Shown: piece after piece, positions 1-8,834 of the stretch | How positions within the stretch are numbered: position 1 is the stretch's first letter | Layout of the letters: each line of letters opens with the position of its first letter | Source: Sphingomonas glacialis | GTDB lineage: Bacteria > Pseudomonadota > Alphaproteobacteria > Sphingomonadales > Sphingomonadaceae | DNA: 64,000 bases | NCBI RefSeq assembly: GCF_006439055.1 | Contig: NZ_RCZC01000011.1 | Coordinates: 62,001 to 126,000, forward strand | Direction: 5' to 3' | Notes under the pieces: generated by a model | What the model was told of the DNA's origin: nothing | Databases searched by the model: none | Seen by the model: the letters and a program-made list of their open reading frames with translations, nothing else | Position numbers and translations under genes: made by a program

Positions 1-1512
1 CACAGCCGCAAATACACCTTCACGCCGTCGGTGCTGTTCCAGATCAGCGAGGACACCAGCCTGTCCTACGAACTGGAATATGTCCACGCCGCGGCGCCGT
101 TCGATCGCGGCATCGTCGCGGTGAACGGCAATCTCAATACGGTGCCGCGGTCGCGCTTCCTGGGAGAACCCGGCGACGGGCCGGTAACGACCGAAGCGCT
201 CGGCCATCAGGCGCAGCTCCAGCATGATTTCAGCAGCGACTGGTCGCTGCTGATCGGCGCGGGGTACCGCACATCGTCGTTCAAGGGCTATGCGACCGAG
301 GCGGAGAGCACGGCCAGCCGGCAGGCGCTGTATGTCGACGGCAAGACGCTGACCCGTCAGCGCCGGTTGCGCGATTACAAGACCACCGACCTGACCTTCC
401 GGACCGAATTGAGCGGCAAGTTCACGACCTTCGGGCTCCAGCATCACCTGCAGGTCGGCGCCGATTGGGACGAGTTCACGCTCGACCAGATCCAGCAGCG
501 CTTCCGCGCGCCCGCGGTCGCCGCGCAGACGACGGCCGTTCGCGGCAACCAGATCAACATCTTCAACCCGGTGTATGGCAATCTCGCCACGGTCGGCGCG
601 TTCATCAACAGCGTCGAGGACGACGTGTCGTGGGGTGCCTATCTGCAGGATCAGATCGACCTCACCAGCCGGCTGAAGCTGCGCGGCGGCGTGCGCTACG
701 ACAATTTCGATCAGGCGATCCGCAATCGGCTCAACAACGTCCGTTCGGGCCAGCAGAAGACGGCGCTGAGCCCCACGGTCGGCCTCGCTTATGCAATCTC
801 CGAACCGATCGAACTCTATGCCAGCTACGGCCGTGGCTTCCGCCCCAATGTCAGCTTCGACGTAAACAACCAGCCGTTCGCGCCGGAACGCACCAAGTCC
901 TACGAGGTCGGCGCCAAGCTCTCGGCGTTCGGCAACCGCCTGAACGGTGCGGTCGCGTTCTATACGATGACCAAGTCGGCCGTGCTGACCGCCGATCCGA
1001 TCAATTCGGGTTTCTCGCTCGCGATCGGCGAGGCCCGCAGCCGCGGCGTCGAGGTCAATGTCTCGGGCAAGCTGCCCTATGGCTTCCGGGTCGATCTGAG
1101 CTACGCTTACACCGACGCGATCGTCGCCAAGGACGCGGTCGATCCCAATTTCGGCTATGCCCTGCGCCGCGGCGATCCGCTCATCAACATCCCGAAGAAC
1201 AGCGCCAGCGCCTTGGTGTTCAAGGATTTCTCGGTTTTCGATCGCAAGGCCAATGTCGGCGTCGGCGTGAACTATGTCGGCAAGCGGCTCGGCGAGACCG
1301 GCTATCGCTTTGCCGACGGATCGTTCTTCATGCTGCCATCGTACACGCTGACGCGGGTCATGGCGTCCTTCTCGCCGACCGACCGGATCAAGGTCTCGGG
1401 CGAGGTGACGAACCTGTTCGACGTCCAGTATTTCCCGAGCTCCTACTCGCGCCTCTGGGTGATGCCGGGCGCACCGCGCCAGTTCATGGCGCATTTGAGC
1501 TATTCGTTCTGA
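1..1512 (+). CDS. TonB-dependent siderophore-type receptor, 5' end outside the window
   Basis: This is the C-terminal beta-barrel of an outer-membrane TonB-dependent receptor that would import an iron chelate or similar ligand. The reading frame is open from base 1, so the plug domain and signal peptide lie upstream of the window; the GTG at 31 is internal. About 503 residues are visible. They show alternating barrel strands, a late 'SGEVTNLFDVQYF' segment typical of FhuA/FpvA-like receptors, and a C-terminal aromatic residue (ending HLSYSF), the usual outer-membrane assembly signal. A hairpin follows the stop. The two dehydrogenase genes downstream run the same way. The ligand cannot be read from the sequence; iron-siderophore is the family default. 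Confidence 0.9.
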   Translation, partial: HSRKYTFTPSVLFQISEDTSLSYELEYVHAAAPFDRGIVAVNGNLNTVPRSRFLGEPGDGPVTTEALGHQAQLQHDFSSDWSLLIGAGYRTSSFKGYATEAESTASRQALYVDGKTLTRQRRLRDYKTTDLTFRTELSGKFTTFGLQHHLQVGADWDEFTLDQIQQRFRAPAVAAQTTAVRGNQINIFNPVYGNLATVGAFINSVEDDVSWGAYLQDQIDLTSRLKLRGGVRYDNFDQAIRNRLNNVRSGQQKTALSPTVGLAYAISEPIELYASYGRGFRPNVSFDVNNQPFAPERTKSYEVGAKLSAFGNRLNGAVAFYTMTKSAVLTADPINSGFSLAIGEARSRGVEVNVSGKLPYGFRVDLSYAYTDAIVAKDAVDPNFGYALRRGDPLINIPKNSASALVFKDFSVFDRKANVGVGVNYVGKRLGETGYRFADGSFFMLPSYTLTRVMASFSPTDRIKVSGEVTNLFDVQYFPSSYSRLWVMPGAPRQFMAHLSYSF

Positions 1513-1517
1513 TCCTC

Positions 1518-1549
1518 CGGCCGTCGGGCGAACCTCGCTCCGACGGCCG
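1518..1549 (+). terminator. Stem-loop after the TonB receptor
   Basis: A perfect 10-bp stem (CGGCCGTCGG paired with CCGACGGCCG) with a 12-nt loop starts 6 nt after the receptor stop and is followed by ATCTTT. The T run is weak, so it may be a leaky terminator or an mRNA 3'-end stabiliser rather than a full stop before the next gene at 1571. Confidence 0.5.
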
Positions 1550-1570
1550 ATCTTTCCCGGAGCCGCGCCG

Positions 1571-2500
1571 ATGACCACCCTGCTGCACTGCGGCGATGCC
1601 GCGCGGGGAGACCTGTGGCGCGCCGTGCTGCCCGACTTGGTTCCGGGGCTGACGGTGCGGCACTGGCCCGATCTCGGCGATCCGTCCGATATCGAATATG
1701 TCGCGGCATGGACGCTGCCGCCGGGTTTGGCGGCTGGTCTGCCCAACCTTCGCATGGTCGCGTCGATCGGTGCCGGCGTGGATCAGCTCGAGCTGGCGAC
1801 CATCCCGCCGCACGTCGCGGTGGTCCGGCTGATCGAGCCGGATCTCGTGCGCGGCATGGTCGAATATGCGGTTATGGCGACGCTGATGCTCCAGCGGGAC
1901 ATGCTCGGCTATCGCGACGACCAGCAGGCCCGCCGCTGGTCGCCGCGGCGGCGCGTCGCGGCGGCGGACCGACGGGTCGGGGTGATGGGGCTGGGCGCGA
2001 TCGGCACGGCCGTGCTGGACGGCCTCGCGCCGTTCGGTTTCGCCCTGTCGGGCTGGAGCCGGAGCGCGAAGACGATCGACGGCGTCGCCACCTGGCATGG
2101 CGCGGACCAGATCACGGCGTTCGCGCGCGACGTCGATATCCTGATCTGTGCGCTGCCGTTGACCGACGAGACCCGCGGGATTCTCGCCAAGCCGCTGTTC
2201 GACGTGCTGCCCGCAGGCGCGGGCGTCATCAACGTCGGCCGCGGCGGGCATCTGGTGCAGGACGATCTGCTCGCCGCACTTGCCACCGGGCAGATCGGCG
2301 GTGCGATCCTCGACGTGACCACGCCCGAGCCGCTGCCTGGCGACAGCGCGCTGTGGCATCATCCCGCGGTGGTGCTGACGCCGCATATCGCGAGCGACAC
2401 GGTTCCCGCCGCGGCAGCGCGCGCGATGGCCGAGGCGATCCTCGCCATCCAGCGCGGGGGCGTGCCGGCGGGGCAAATCGACCGTACTATCGGCTATTGA
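1571..2500 (+). CDS. D-2-hydroxyacid dehydrogenase, GhrA/glyoxylate reductase-like
   Basis: This 309-residue cytosolic protein probably reduces a 2-oxoacid such as glyoxylate or hydroxypyruvate to the D-hydroxyacid with NAD(P)H. The Rossmann dinucleotide motif GLGAIG is at residues 140-145. It is followed by the family signature around 'INVGRGGHLVQDDLL' and by a C-terminal 'TPHIASDT' segment carrying the catalytic His. The length matches the short GhrA branch rather than the ~400-residue SerA branch. The start has a GGAG-type ribosome site about 10 nt upstream. It lies between the TonB receptor and an aldehyde dehydrogenase on the same strand, suggesting a small carbon-oxidation unit. The exact substrate is unknown. 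Confidence 0.85.
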   Translation: MTTLLHCGDAARGDLWRAVLPDLVPGLTVRHWPDLGDPSDIEYVAAWTLPPGLAAGLPNLRMVASIGAGVDQLELATIPPHVAVVRLIEPDLVRGMVEYAVMATLMLQRDMLGYRDDQQARRWSPRRRVAAADRRVGVMGLGAIGTAVLDGLAPFGFALSGWSRSAKTIDGVATWHGADQITAFARDVDILICALPLTDETRGILAKPLFDVLPAGAGVINVGRGGHLVQDDLLAALATGQIGGAILDVTTPEPLPGDSALWHHPAVVLTPHIASDTVPAAAARAMAEAILAIQRGGVPAGQIDRTIGY

Positions 2501-2657
2501 CGCATCTTCGTGCGCCGCCGGGCCGATGCGCCGAACGATTGGCTTCCCGGCGGGATAAAGCGGCACCTCATGCCGCGCGCGTCATGGTCAATCTTTACCC
2601 GGTGGCGTCCCGCGCCGGTGCGACGGGCGCCGGCCGGGCTGGCTTAGCGAGGTACCG

Positions 2658-4085
2658 ATGACGGCAGATCACGCCATGGACTTCTATATCGACGGGCGCT
2701 GGCGTCCGTCGGTCGCGGCGTCCGCGATTCCCGTGGTGAACCCCGCGACCGAGGCTGTGATCGGCCATGTCGCGGGCGGCAACGCGGCCGACGTGGATGA
2801 AGCGGTCGCGGCCGCACGCCGTGCCTTCCCGGCATTTGCCGCCACCCCCCGGGCGGTGCGGATCGACCTGCTCCGCCGCATCCTCGCGCTGCTGGACGAG
2901 CGCGCCGAAGCGTTCGCGCAGGCGATCTCGATGGAGATGGGGTGCGCGATCACCTTCGCGCGCGCGTCGCACGTGCCGTTCGGCATCGCCCATGTCCGTA
3001 CACAGATCGAGGTGCTGGAACACTATCCGTTCCTGACCGAACGCGCAGGCTTCGCGGTCGCGAAGGAGGCGATCGGGGTTTGCGCGTTGATCGCGCCGTG
3101 GAACTGGCCGCTCTACCAGATCACCGCCAAGGTGGCGCCCGCGCTCGCGGCGGGCTGCACCGTGGTGCTCAAGCCGAGCGAGCTGTCGCCCTATAGCGCG
3201 TTGCTGTTCGCGCAGGTGATGGCCGAGGCGGGCACCCCGGCTGGCGTGTTCAACATGGTCGGCGGCGCGGGCGAGGTGGTCGGCGCGGCTTTGTCGGCGC
3301 ATCCCGATGTCGACATGATCTCGATCACCGGATCGACGCGGGCCGGCATATTGGTCGCGAAGGCAGCGGCCGACACGGTGAAGCGGGTGGTGCAGGAACT
3401 GGGGGGCAAGTCCCCCAATCTGTTCCTCGACGATGCCGATTTCGAAACCGGCGTCGCCAAGGGCGTGCTCGCGGGGATGCGCAATGTCGGCCAGTCGTGC
3501 AGCGCGCCGACGCGGATGATCGTGCCGGAGGCGCGGCTGGCTGAAGTCGAGGCGCTCGCGGTGGCGGCGGTCGGGACGATCCAGGTCGGCGACCCCGCCG
3601 ATCCGGCGACGGTGCTCGGTCCGATCGCCAATGCCGCGCAATATCGGCGGGTGCAGGCGATGATCGAGGCCGGGATCGCCGACGGCGCCCGACTGATCTG
3701 TGGTGGGCCCGGGCGGCCGGACACGATGAAGCTCGGCTATTATGCGCGCCCGACGATCTTCTCGGACGTGACCCCCGCTATGCGGATCGCACAGGAGGAG
3801 ATTTTCGGGCCGGTGCTGTGCATCATGCCGTATGACAGCGAAGCCGACGGCATCGCGCTGGCGAACGACACCGTCTACGGTCTTGGCGCGCATCTCCAGT
3901 CGCAGGATATCGATCGCGCGCGGCGCGTCGCCGGGCAGATCCGCGCCGGACAGGTGCATCTCAACTTTCCGGCGTGGTGCGCGCATGCGCCGTTCGGCGG
4001 ATACAAGCGCTCGGGCAATGGTCGGGAATATGGCGAGGCGGGCTTCGAGGAGTATCTCGAAACCAAGGCGATCGTCGGCTATTGA
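2658..4085 (+). CDS. NAD(P)-dependent aldehyde dehydrogenase
   Basis: This 475-residue enzyme of the ALDH superfamily would oxidise an aldehyde to the acid. The catalytic set is complete: Asn149 in APWNWP, Lys172 in LKPSE, Glu247 in the ELGGKSPN motif and nucleophile Cys281 in NVGQSCSAPTR. The length is normal for the family. A GCGAGG-like ribosome site precedes the ATG. It follows the D-hydroxyacid dehydrogenase with a 157-nt gap, so it may have its own promoter. The substrate cannot be assigned; general aldehyde dehydrogenases of this branch act on aliphatic or amino aldehydes. Confidence 0.92.
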   Translation: MTADHAMDFYIDGRWRPSVAASAIPVVNPATEAVIGHVAGGNAADVDEAVAAARRAFPAFAATPRAVRIDLLRRILALLDERAEAFAQAISMEMGCAITFARASHVPFGIAHVRTQIEVLEHYPFLTERAGFAVAKEAIGVCALIAPWNWPLYQITAKVAPALAAGCTVVLKPSELSPYSALLFAQVMAEAGTPAGVFNMVGGAGEVVGAALSAHPDVDMISITGSTRAGILVAKAAADTVKRVVQELGGKSPNLFLDDADFETGVAKGVLAGMRNVGQSCSAPTRMIVPEARLAEVEALAVAAVGTIQVGDPADPATVLGPIANAAQYRRVQAMIEAGIADGARLICGGPGRPDTMKLGYYARPTIFSDVTPAMRIAQEEIFGPVLCIMPYDSEADGIALANDTVYGLGAHLQSQDIDRARRVAGQIRAGQVHLNFPAWCAHAPFGGYKRSGNGREYGEAGFEEYLETKAIVGY

Positions 4086-4094
4086 TCCCGCCGG

Positions 4095-4123
4095 CCGGGC
4101 GCGGCAGCAAATGTCGCGCCCGG
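4095..4123 (+). other. Stem-loop downstream of the aldehyde dehydrogenase
   Basis: A 9-bp GC-only stem (CCGGGCGCG paired with CGCGCCCGG) with an 11-nt loop lies 10 nt after the stop. No T tract follows, so it is more likely a 3'-end stabiliser or pausing hairpin than an intrinsic terminator. Confidence 0.4.
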
Positions 4124-4239
4124 TCGATCCCGCCGCATCGCGGTGCCATCAAACCGCAACATTCGGGAGATGTTGCCAGCGAATACTGGCTTAATCTCCA
4201 CGATCCGGCGATCTTCGCCGCGCAGCAAGGACGAACGCA

Positions 4240-5442
4240 ATGGGTGGGGCGGTGACAATGGCATCGGGATCTCTAGGCGGGCAGGGTGCTGCGCAGGCAG
4301 TACCCGTTGCACGCGTGCGGTTGCAGAATATCGACGCGCTGCGCGGCTTCGTGATGGTGCTGATGCTCCTCGACCACGTCCGCGAGACCTGGTTCGTGCA
4401 TTATGCCATCACCGATCCGGTCGATGCGCGTACCATCATGCCGGCGGTGTTCTTGGCCCGCCTCATCGTCAGCCTGTGCGCGCCGGTCTTCGTCGCGCTG
4501 ACCGGGCTCGGCGTGTTCCTGTACAGCAGCAATCACACCAAGGCCGAGACCACCGAATATCTGCTCAAGCGTGGCCTGCTGCTGATGGCGATCGAGGTTT
4601 TCTACCTCTCGGAGCTGTACTGGGGCATCACCCAGCCGACGCTTTGGCTGCAGGTGATCTGGTGCATCGGTGTGTGCATGATCGTGCTGTCGGTGTTGAT
4701 GCGGCTACCGCGTCCGGTGTTGATCGGGCTCGGGCTGGTGCTGGTCTGCGCCCACAATCTGCTCGATCCGATCCGGTTGCAGGCGGGCGATCCCTTTTTC
4801 CCGCTCTGGGCGATGATCCACCAGCGTGACACGTTCGCGCTGCCGTTCGGGCTGATCGTCAAGACGACGTACCCCGTGCTGCCCTGGATCGGCGTGATCT
4901 CGCTAGGCTTCGGCATCGGCCCGTGGTTTCTGTCCGATGTGCTGCCGGCCGAGCGCCGCCGCCGGCTGTTGCTGCTGGGGATCGGCATGCTGGTCGCGTT
5001 CTTCGTGCTGCGTGGGCTGAACGTCTATGGCGACAAGCCGTGGTTCGTCGTCGCGGACAGCCCGCTGCGCACCGCGATGAGTTTCTTCGCGCTGACCAAA
5101 TATCCGGCGTCGCTGCTGTTCCTGCTGCTGACGCTCGGCGTGGGGACTTTGCTGCTGGTCGCGTTCGATGCGATCGCGGACAGCGGCTTGGTACGGGCCA
5201 TATCGGTGTTCGGTGGCGCGCCGATGTTCTTCTACATCTTCCACCTCACTGTACTGCGCATCCTGTACCACAGCGCACTCGCGATCTGGGGGCCGAACTA
5301 CGGCACGACCTTTGGCGTCGAGAACTACGGCTGGGTGGTGGCCTGGTATGTCGGCCTGATCGTGCCGCTCTACATTCCCACCGCATGGTATTCGCGGCTC
5401 AAGCGGCGTCGCCGCGACATCACCTGGCTCAAATACTTCTGA
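4240..5442 (+). CDS. DUF1624/HGSNAT-like membrane protein
   Basis: This 400-residue integral inner-membrane protein has about ten hydrophobic segments. The N-terminal motif 'NIDALRGFVMVLMLLDHVRE' is typical of the DUF1624/heparan-alpha-glucosaminide N-acetyltransferase-like family, relatives of acyltransferases that move acetyl groups across the membrane. The C-terminus is basic (RLKRRRRD) and probably cytoplasmic. The ATG at 4240 has AAGGA about 10 nt upstream; a second ATG at 4258 is possible. A strong terminator follows, so it ends its transcription unit. The physiological acceptor is unknown, and bacterial members are largely uncharacterised. Confidence 0.8.
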   Translation: MGGAVTMASGSLGGQGAAQAVPVARVRLQNIDALRGFVMVLMLLDHVRETWFVHYAITDPVDARTIMPAVFLARLIVSLCAPVFVALTGLGVFLYSSNHTKAETTEYLLKRGLLLMAIEVFYLSELYWGITQPTLWLQVIWCIGVCMIVLSVLMRLPRPVLIGLGLVLVCAHNLLDPIRLQAGDPFFPLWAMIHQRDTFALPFGLIVKTTYPVLPWIGVISLGFGIGPWFLSDVLPAERRRRLLLLGIGMLVAFFVLRGLNVYGDKPWFVVADSPLRTAMSFFALTKYPASLLFLLLTLGVGTLLLVAFDAIADSGLVRAISVFGGAPMFFYIFHLTVLRILYHSALAIWGPNYGTTFGVENYGWVVAWYVGLIVPLYIPTAWYSRLKRRRRDITWLKYF

Positions 5443-5455
5443 CCTGGTCTCACGA

Positions 5456-5491
5456 AAAAGGCCGGGGATGGTTCACCATCCCCGGCCTTTT
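5456..5491. terminator. Bidirectional intrinsic terminator
   Basis: A perfect 16-bp stem (AAAAGGCCGGGGATGG and its complement) closes a TTCA tetraloop, with A4 on one side and T4 on the other. It lies between the convergent membrane protein gene (stop at 5442) and the FAD oxidoreductase gene (stop at 5524), so it can terminate transcription from both sides. It is the clearest intrinsic terminator in the window. Confidence 0.93.
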
Positions 5492-5523
5492 CATGTCCAA
5501 CGTTGCCCGTCGGTCGCGGCGCC

Positions 5524-6810
5524 TTAGTGCAGGATGTCCTGCAGCTTGTACCAGAGCCCGACCGCCGGCAGGAACCACGGCTTGCCGACATGGCCGGGGA
5601 TCGCCGGCCAGGCGAGTTCGCTCCACGGGTTCGCGCTCATGTCGCCGCCCATGTAGCGGGCCATCTGCACGCCCATGTGCGGCGCCATCTGCACGCCGTG
5701 GCCGCTATAGCCGAGCGCGTAGAACAGCCCGTCCTGCTCGCCGGCGCGGGGCAGGCGATCGGCGGTCATGTCGACCATGCCGCCCCAGACGTGATCGATC
5801 CGGGTGCTCTCCAACTGCGGGAACATGCGGCGCATGGCGCGGATCAGGATCGCGCCGCTTTTGACGTCGGCTTTCGAATCCGAGATCGAGAACCGCCCGC
5901 GACCGCCGAAGATCAGCCGGTTGTCGGGCGAGAAACGGAAATAGTTGCCGATCACCCGGCTGGTCACGTAATTGCGGCGCATCGGCAGCAATTCGTCGAT
6001 CAGCGCGGGGCGCAGCGGCTCGGTCGCGACGACGAAGGAGCCGACGCCGACGATCCGGCGCTGGAACCACGCGACGGGCGACGGCGTGCCCGCCCCGCCG
6101 GTCGCGACGAGCACCTGCTTTGCGAACAGCGTGCCGCGCGCCGTCGTTACCCGCCAGCCGGCCCCTTCGCGGACCAGACCGGAGACGGCGGCATTCTCGA
6201 AGATCGCCGCGCCTTTCGCGGACGCGGCTTCGGCAAGGCCGACGCCGAAGCGGCCGACGTGCAATTGCGCGCTGGTCTTCTGCAGCAAGCCGCCGTGATA
6301 GCCCGGCGTGGCGGTCTCGCGGGCGATCTGATCGGCAGAAATCAGCTCGACGTCGGGGTCGACGTCGGCTTTGATGATCTCATAGGATTTCGCCATCTTT
6401 TCGAAATGTTCGGCCTTCGCGGCGAATTTGAGCCGCCCGCACCGGCGGAAGTCGCAGTCGATGGCATGATCGCGCACCAGTCGTTCGACCGTGTCGACGG
6501 CGTCGAGATGCGCGCGGTAATATTCGGCAGCGCGCTCCCGCCCGAGCGCTGCGGAGAGTGCGGCATGGTCTTGGTGCGTGCTCGCGTTGCAATGCCCGCC
6601 ATTGCGCCCCGACGCCTCGCCGACGACGCGATTGGCCTCGAGCAGCGCGACCGAGGCGCCGCTTTCGCGCAGCGCCAGCGCGGCCGAAAGCCCCGTGAAA
6701 CCGCCGCCGATCACGGCGACGTCGACGCTACCGGAAACCGGACCGTCGGTTCCGCCGCTAAAGTCGGGCGCGGAGGCGAGCCAATACGAGGCGGGGCTGG
6801 GCTGGTGCAT
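5524..6810 (-). CDS. FAD-dependent oxidoreductase, PuuB-like (DAO family)
   Basis: This 428-residue flavoenzyme of the D-amino-acid-oxidase fold resembles gamma-glutamylputrescine oxidases and would deaminate an amine or amino acid oxidatively in the cytosol. The FAD motif 'VAVIGGGFTGLSAALAL' lies at about residues 31-47, with 'GEASGRNGGHCN' following as in PuuB/OrdL proteins. The frame is open upstream of 6810, but the start at 6810 (MHQPSPASYWLAS) fits the family N-terminus and has a GGAAAGAG ribosome site. A 158-nt gap separates it from the Lrp-type gene upstream, which is the likely regulator. The neighbouring class III aminotransferase and kinase suggest a shared amine or amino-alcohol substrate. 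Confidence 0.85.
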   Translation of the reverse strand: MHQPSPASYWLASAPDFSGGTDGPVSGSVDVAVIGGGFTGLSAALALRESGASVALLEANRVVGEASGRNGGHCNASTHQDHAALSAALGRERAAEYYRAHLDAVDTVERLVRDHAIDCDFRRCGRLKFAAKAEHFEKMAKSYEIIKADVDPDVELISADQIARETATPGYHGGLLQKTSAQLHVGRFGVGLAEAASAKGAAIFENAAVSGLVREGAGWRVTTARGTLFAKQVLVATGGAGTPSPVAWFQRRIVGVGSFVVATEPLRPALIDELLPMRRNYVTSRVIGNYFRFSPDNRLIFGGRGRFSISDSKADVKSGAILIRAMRRMFPQLESTRIDHVWGGMVDMTADRLPRAGEQDGLFYALGYSGHGVQMAPHMGVQMARYMGGDMSANPWSELAWPAIPGHVGKPWFLPAVGLWYKLQDILH

Positions 6811-6968
6811 CGTGGTGCGCTCTTTCCGATCTTGAGGCGGTGCTCTGGCAACAGCTCCGGTCATGCAGCGTCGTGCACGGATTTTTCCACTCACTGATCG
6901 CGCGACGCGGCATAGCATGCCGATTTGGACCCGAAAATTGCCGGGCCGCTGCGTCGCCACATGAGGGG

Positions 6969-7463
6969 CTATGGATGGGCCTGGAACAGCGGGTCGAGCG
7001 GGAAGCCATGCTTGGCAAAGGGCGCGCGTAAAACGATGTAACTGGAGAACCTTTCGATCCCCAGGTCGGCCCGCAAGAGATCGTCCATGACACGCTGAAA
7101 GTGCGAGACGTTGCGCGTGACGATCTTCAGCAGGAAGTCATAACCGCCACTGACGTTATAGCATTCCAGGATCTCCGGAAATCCTTCCGCAGCTTCCTCG
7201 AAGCGACGCAAATCTCGCTGCCGATGGCTGCTGATCGTGATCTGGGTGAACACGATCAGGAAATCGCCGAGCTTGGCCATGGCGAGATGCGCGCCATACC
7301 CTTCGATCACGCCGATCTTTTCCAGCCGCTTGACGCGCGCGAGGCAGGGGCTGGGGCTCAGCCCGACGACATCGGCAAGCTCGACATTCGAGCATCGCCC
7401 CATCCGCTGAAGGTGCGCGAGGATCTTGAGATCCGTCCGATCGAGTTCGAGTTCCGCGCGCAT
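6969..7463 (-). CDS. Lrp/AsnC-family transcriptional regulator
   Basis: This 164-residue protein has an N-terminal winged helix-turn-helix ('DLKILAHLQRMGRCSNVELADVVGLSPSPCLARVKRLEKIGVIEGYG', about residues 9-55) and a C-terminal AsnC ligand-binding domain, the standard Lrp layout and length. It starts 18 nt after the aminotransferase stop and is probably cotranscribed with it. Lrp-type proteins commonly sense an amino acid made or used by adjacent genes, so it likely controls this cluster and the FAD oxidoreductase downstream. The effector is unknown. Confidence 0.93.
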   Translation of the reverse strand: MRAELELDRTDLKILAHLQRMGRCSNVELADVVGLSPSPCLARVKRLEKIGVIEGYGAHLAMAKLGDFLIVFTQITISSHRQRDLRRFEEAAEGFPEILECYNVSGGYDFLLKIVTRNVSHFQRVMDDLLRADLGIERFSSYIVLRAPFAKHGFPLDPLFQAHP

Positions 7464-7481
7464 AGGCCTCCAGCGACGTGA

Positions 7482-8834
7482 TCAGTCTGCACCGGCCGAC
7501 ATCGCCTCGGCCAAAGCTTCGTCGATGCCCTGGACCACCATGTCAACTTGCTCGCTCGAAAGCACGAGCGGCGGGCGGATCTTGAGCACGTTGTGCCCCT
7601 TGGCGCACGCGCTGAGCAGGATGCCCTTGTCGCGCAGGATGTTGACGACGCGGCTGGTCGTCGCCCGGTCGGGTTCGCGGGTTTCGCGGTTCGAGACGAG
7701 CTCGACCCCGACGAACATGCCGACCCCCCGGACATCGCCGATCGCCTCGTGCCGGTCGGCCAGCGCCGCGATCCCGTCGCGCAACTGGTCTCCGATGGTC
7801 GCGGCATGGGCGATCAGCTTTTCCTGTTCGATCGTGTCGAGCACCGCGACCGCCGCCGCGCACGAGACGGTGTTGCCGGCGAACGTGTTAAAATAGCGCG
7901 AATCCCGCCCGAAACGGGCGACCGCATCGTTGGTGACGAGCAGGCCGGCGATCGGCTGGCCGTTGCCCATCGGCTTGCCCATCGTGACGATATCGGGCGT
8001 GAGGCGGTGACGCTGAAAGCCCCACATATGCTCTCCGGTTCGCCCGAAGCCGGGTTGCACCTCATCGGCGACGAACAACCCCCCCGCCTTGTGGATAGCG
8101 GCCACGGCGCCCGCCAGAAAGCCGCTCGGCCCGGGCAGCACGCCGTCGCTGGTGAACACCGTATCGACGATCAGCATGGCGGGCTTGATGCCATGCCGCT
8201 TGAGGTCCGCGATCGCGGCCTCGACGTCGCGCGTGAAGCGGTCGGCGAGGTCGGCGCCATCGGCGTGATAGGCGCTGGGCGCCGGCACCAGCCTGACGTG
8301 CGCGCCGAGATCGACACTGACGCCGAGCGAGGGCGAGAATTGCGACACGGCGTCGGTAAAGCCGTGATATGCGGTCTCGGTCACGATGATCCCGGTCTCG
8401 CCGGTCCGCACCTTGGCCATGCGATAAGCGAGATCGTTGGCCTCGCTCCCGGTGCAGGTCAACATCAGGTGCGCGAGCTCGGTCTCGGGCACCGTCGCGA
8501 GCAGGCGCTCGGCCAGTTCGAGGATGGTGTCGTGGAGGTAGCGCGTGTTGGTCGCAAGGGTCGCGACCTGCCGGCAGATCGCCTCGACCACGCGTGGGTG
8601 ACAATGGCCGAGCGAGGTCACATTGTTGTAGATGTCGAGGAAGCGACGGCCCTCGCTATCGATCAGCCAGGCGCCTTCGCCTTTCACGATGTGCAGCGGG
8701 CGTTCGTACATCAGCCGATAGGCCGGGCCGAGCAGGCGATCGCGCCGGCTGATCGTCGCCGCGGTCTCGGCGCCGACGTCGGCTTGGCCCGGAATATAGG
8801 CGTTCACCATGTTGAGATCGATCGTGCTGGTCAT
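7482..8834 (-). CDS. Class III PLP aminotransferase / phospholyase-like enzyme
   Basis: This 450-residue PLP enzyme has the class III aminotransferase fold. The PLP lysine is Lys287 in 'DIVTMGKPMGNG', the 'ADEVQPGFGRTG' motif precedes it, and 'TGSEANDLAYRMA' is near residue 129. The GKPMGNG form of the lysine loop and the adjacent kinase gene recall AGXT2L-type enzymes, which eliminate phosphate from phosphoethanolamine or phosphohydroxylysine rather than transaminating. The start at 8834 was chosen because it overlaps the upstream kinase stop (TGATG) and gives a family-sized N-terminus; the frame is open further upstream. An ordinary omega-transaminase is the alternative. Confidence 0.85.
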   Translation of the reverse strand: MTSTIDLNMVNAYIPGQADVGAETAATISRRDRLLGPAYRLMYERPLHIVKGEGAWLIDSEGRRFLDIYNNVTSLGHCHPRVVEAICRQVATLATNTRYLHDTILELAERLLATVPETELAHLMLTCTGSEANDLAYRMAKVRTGETGIIVTETAYHGFTDAVSQFSPSLGVSVDLGAHVRLVPAPSAYHADGADLADRFTRDVEAAIADLKRHGIKPAMLIVDTVFTSDGVLPGPSGFLAGAVAAIHKAGGLFVADEVQPGFGRTGEHMWGFQRHRLTPDIVTMGKPMGNGQPIAGLLVTNDAVARFGRDSRYFNTFAGNTVSCAAAVAVLDTIEQEKLIAHAATIGDQLRDGIAALADRHEAIGDVRGVGMFVGVELVSNRETREPDRATTSRVVNILRDKGILLSACAKGHNVLKIRPPLVLSSEQVDMVVQGIDEALAEAMSAGAD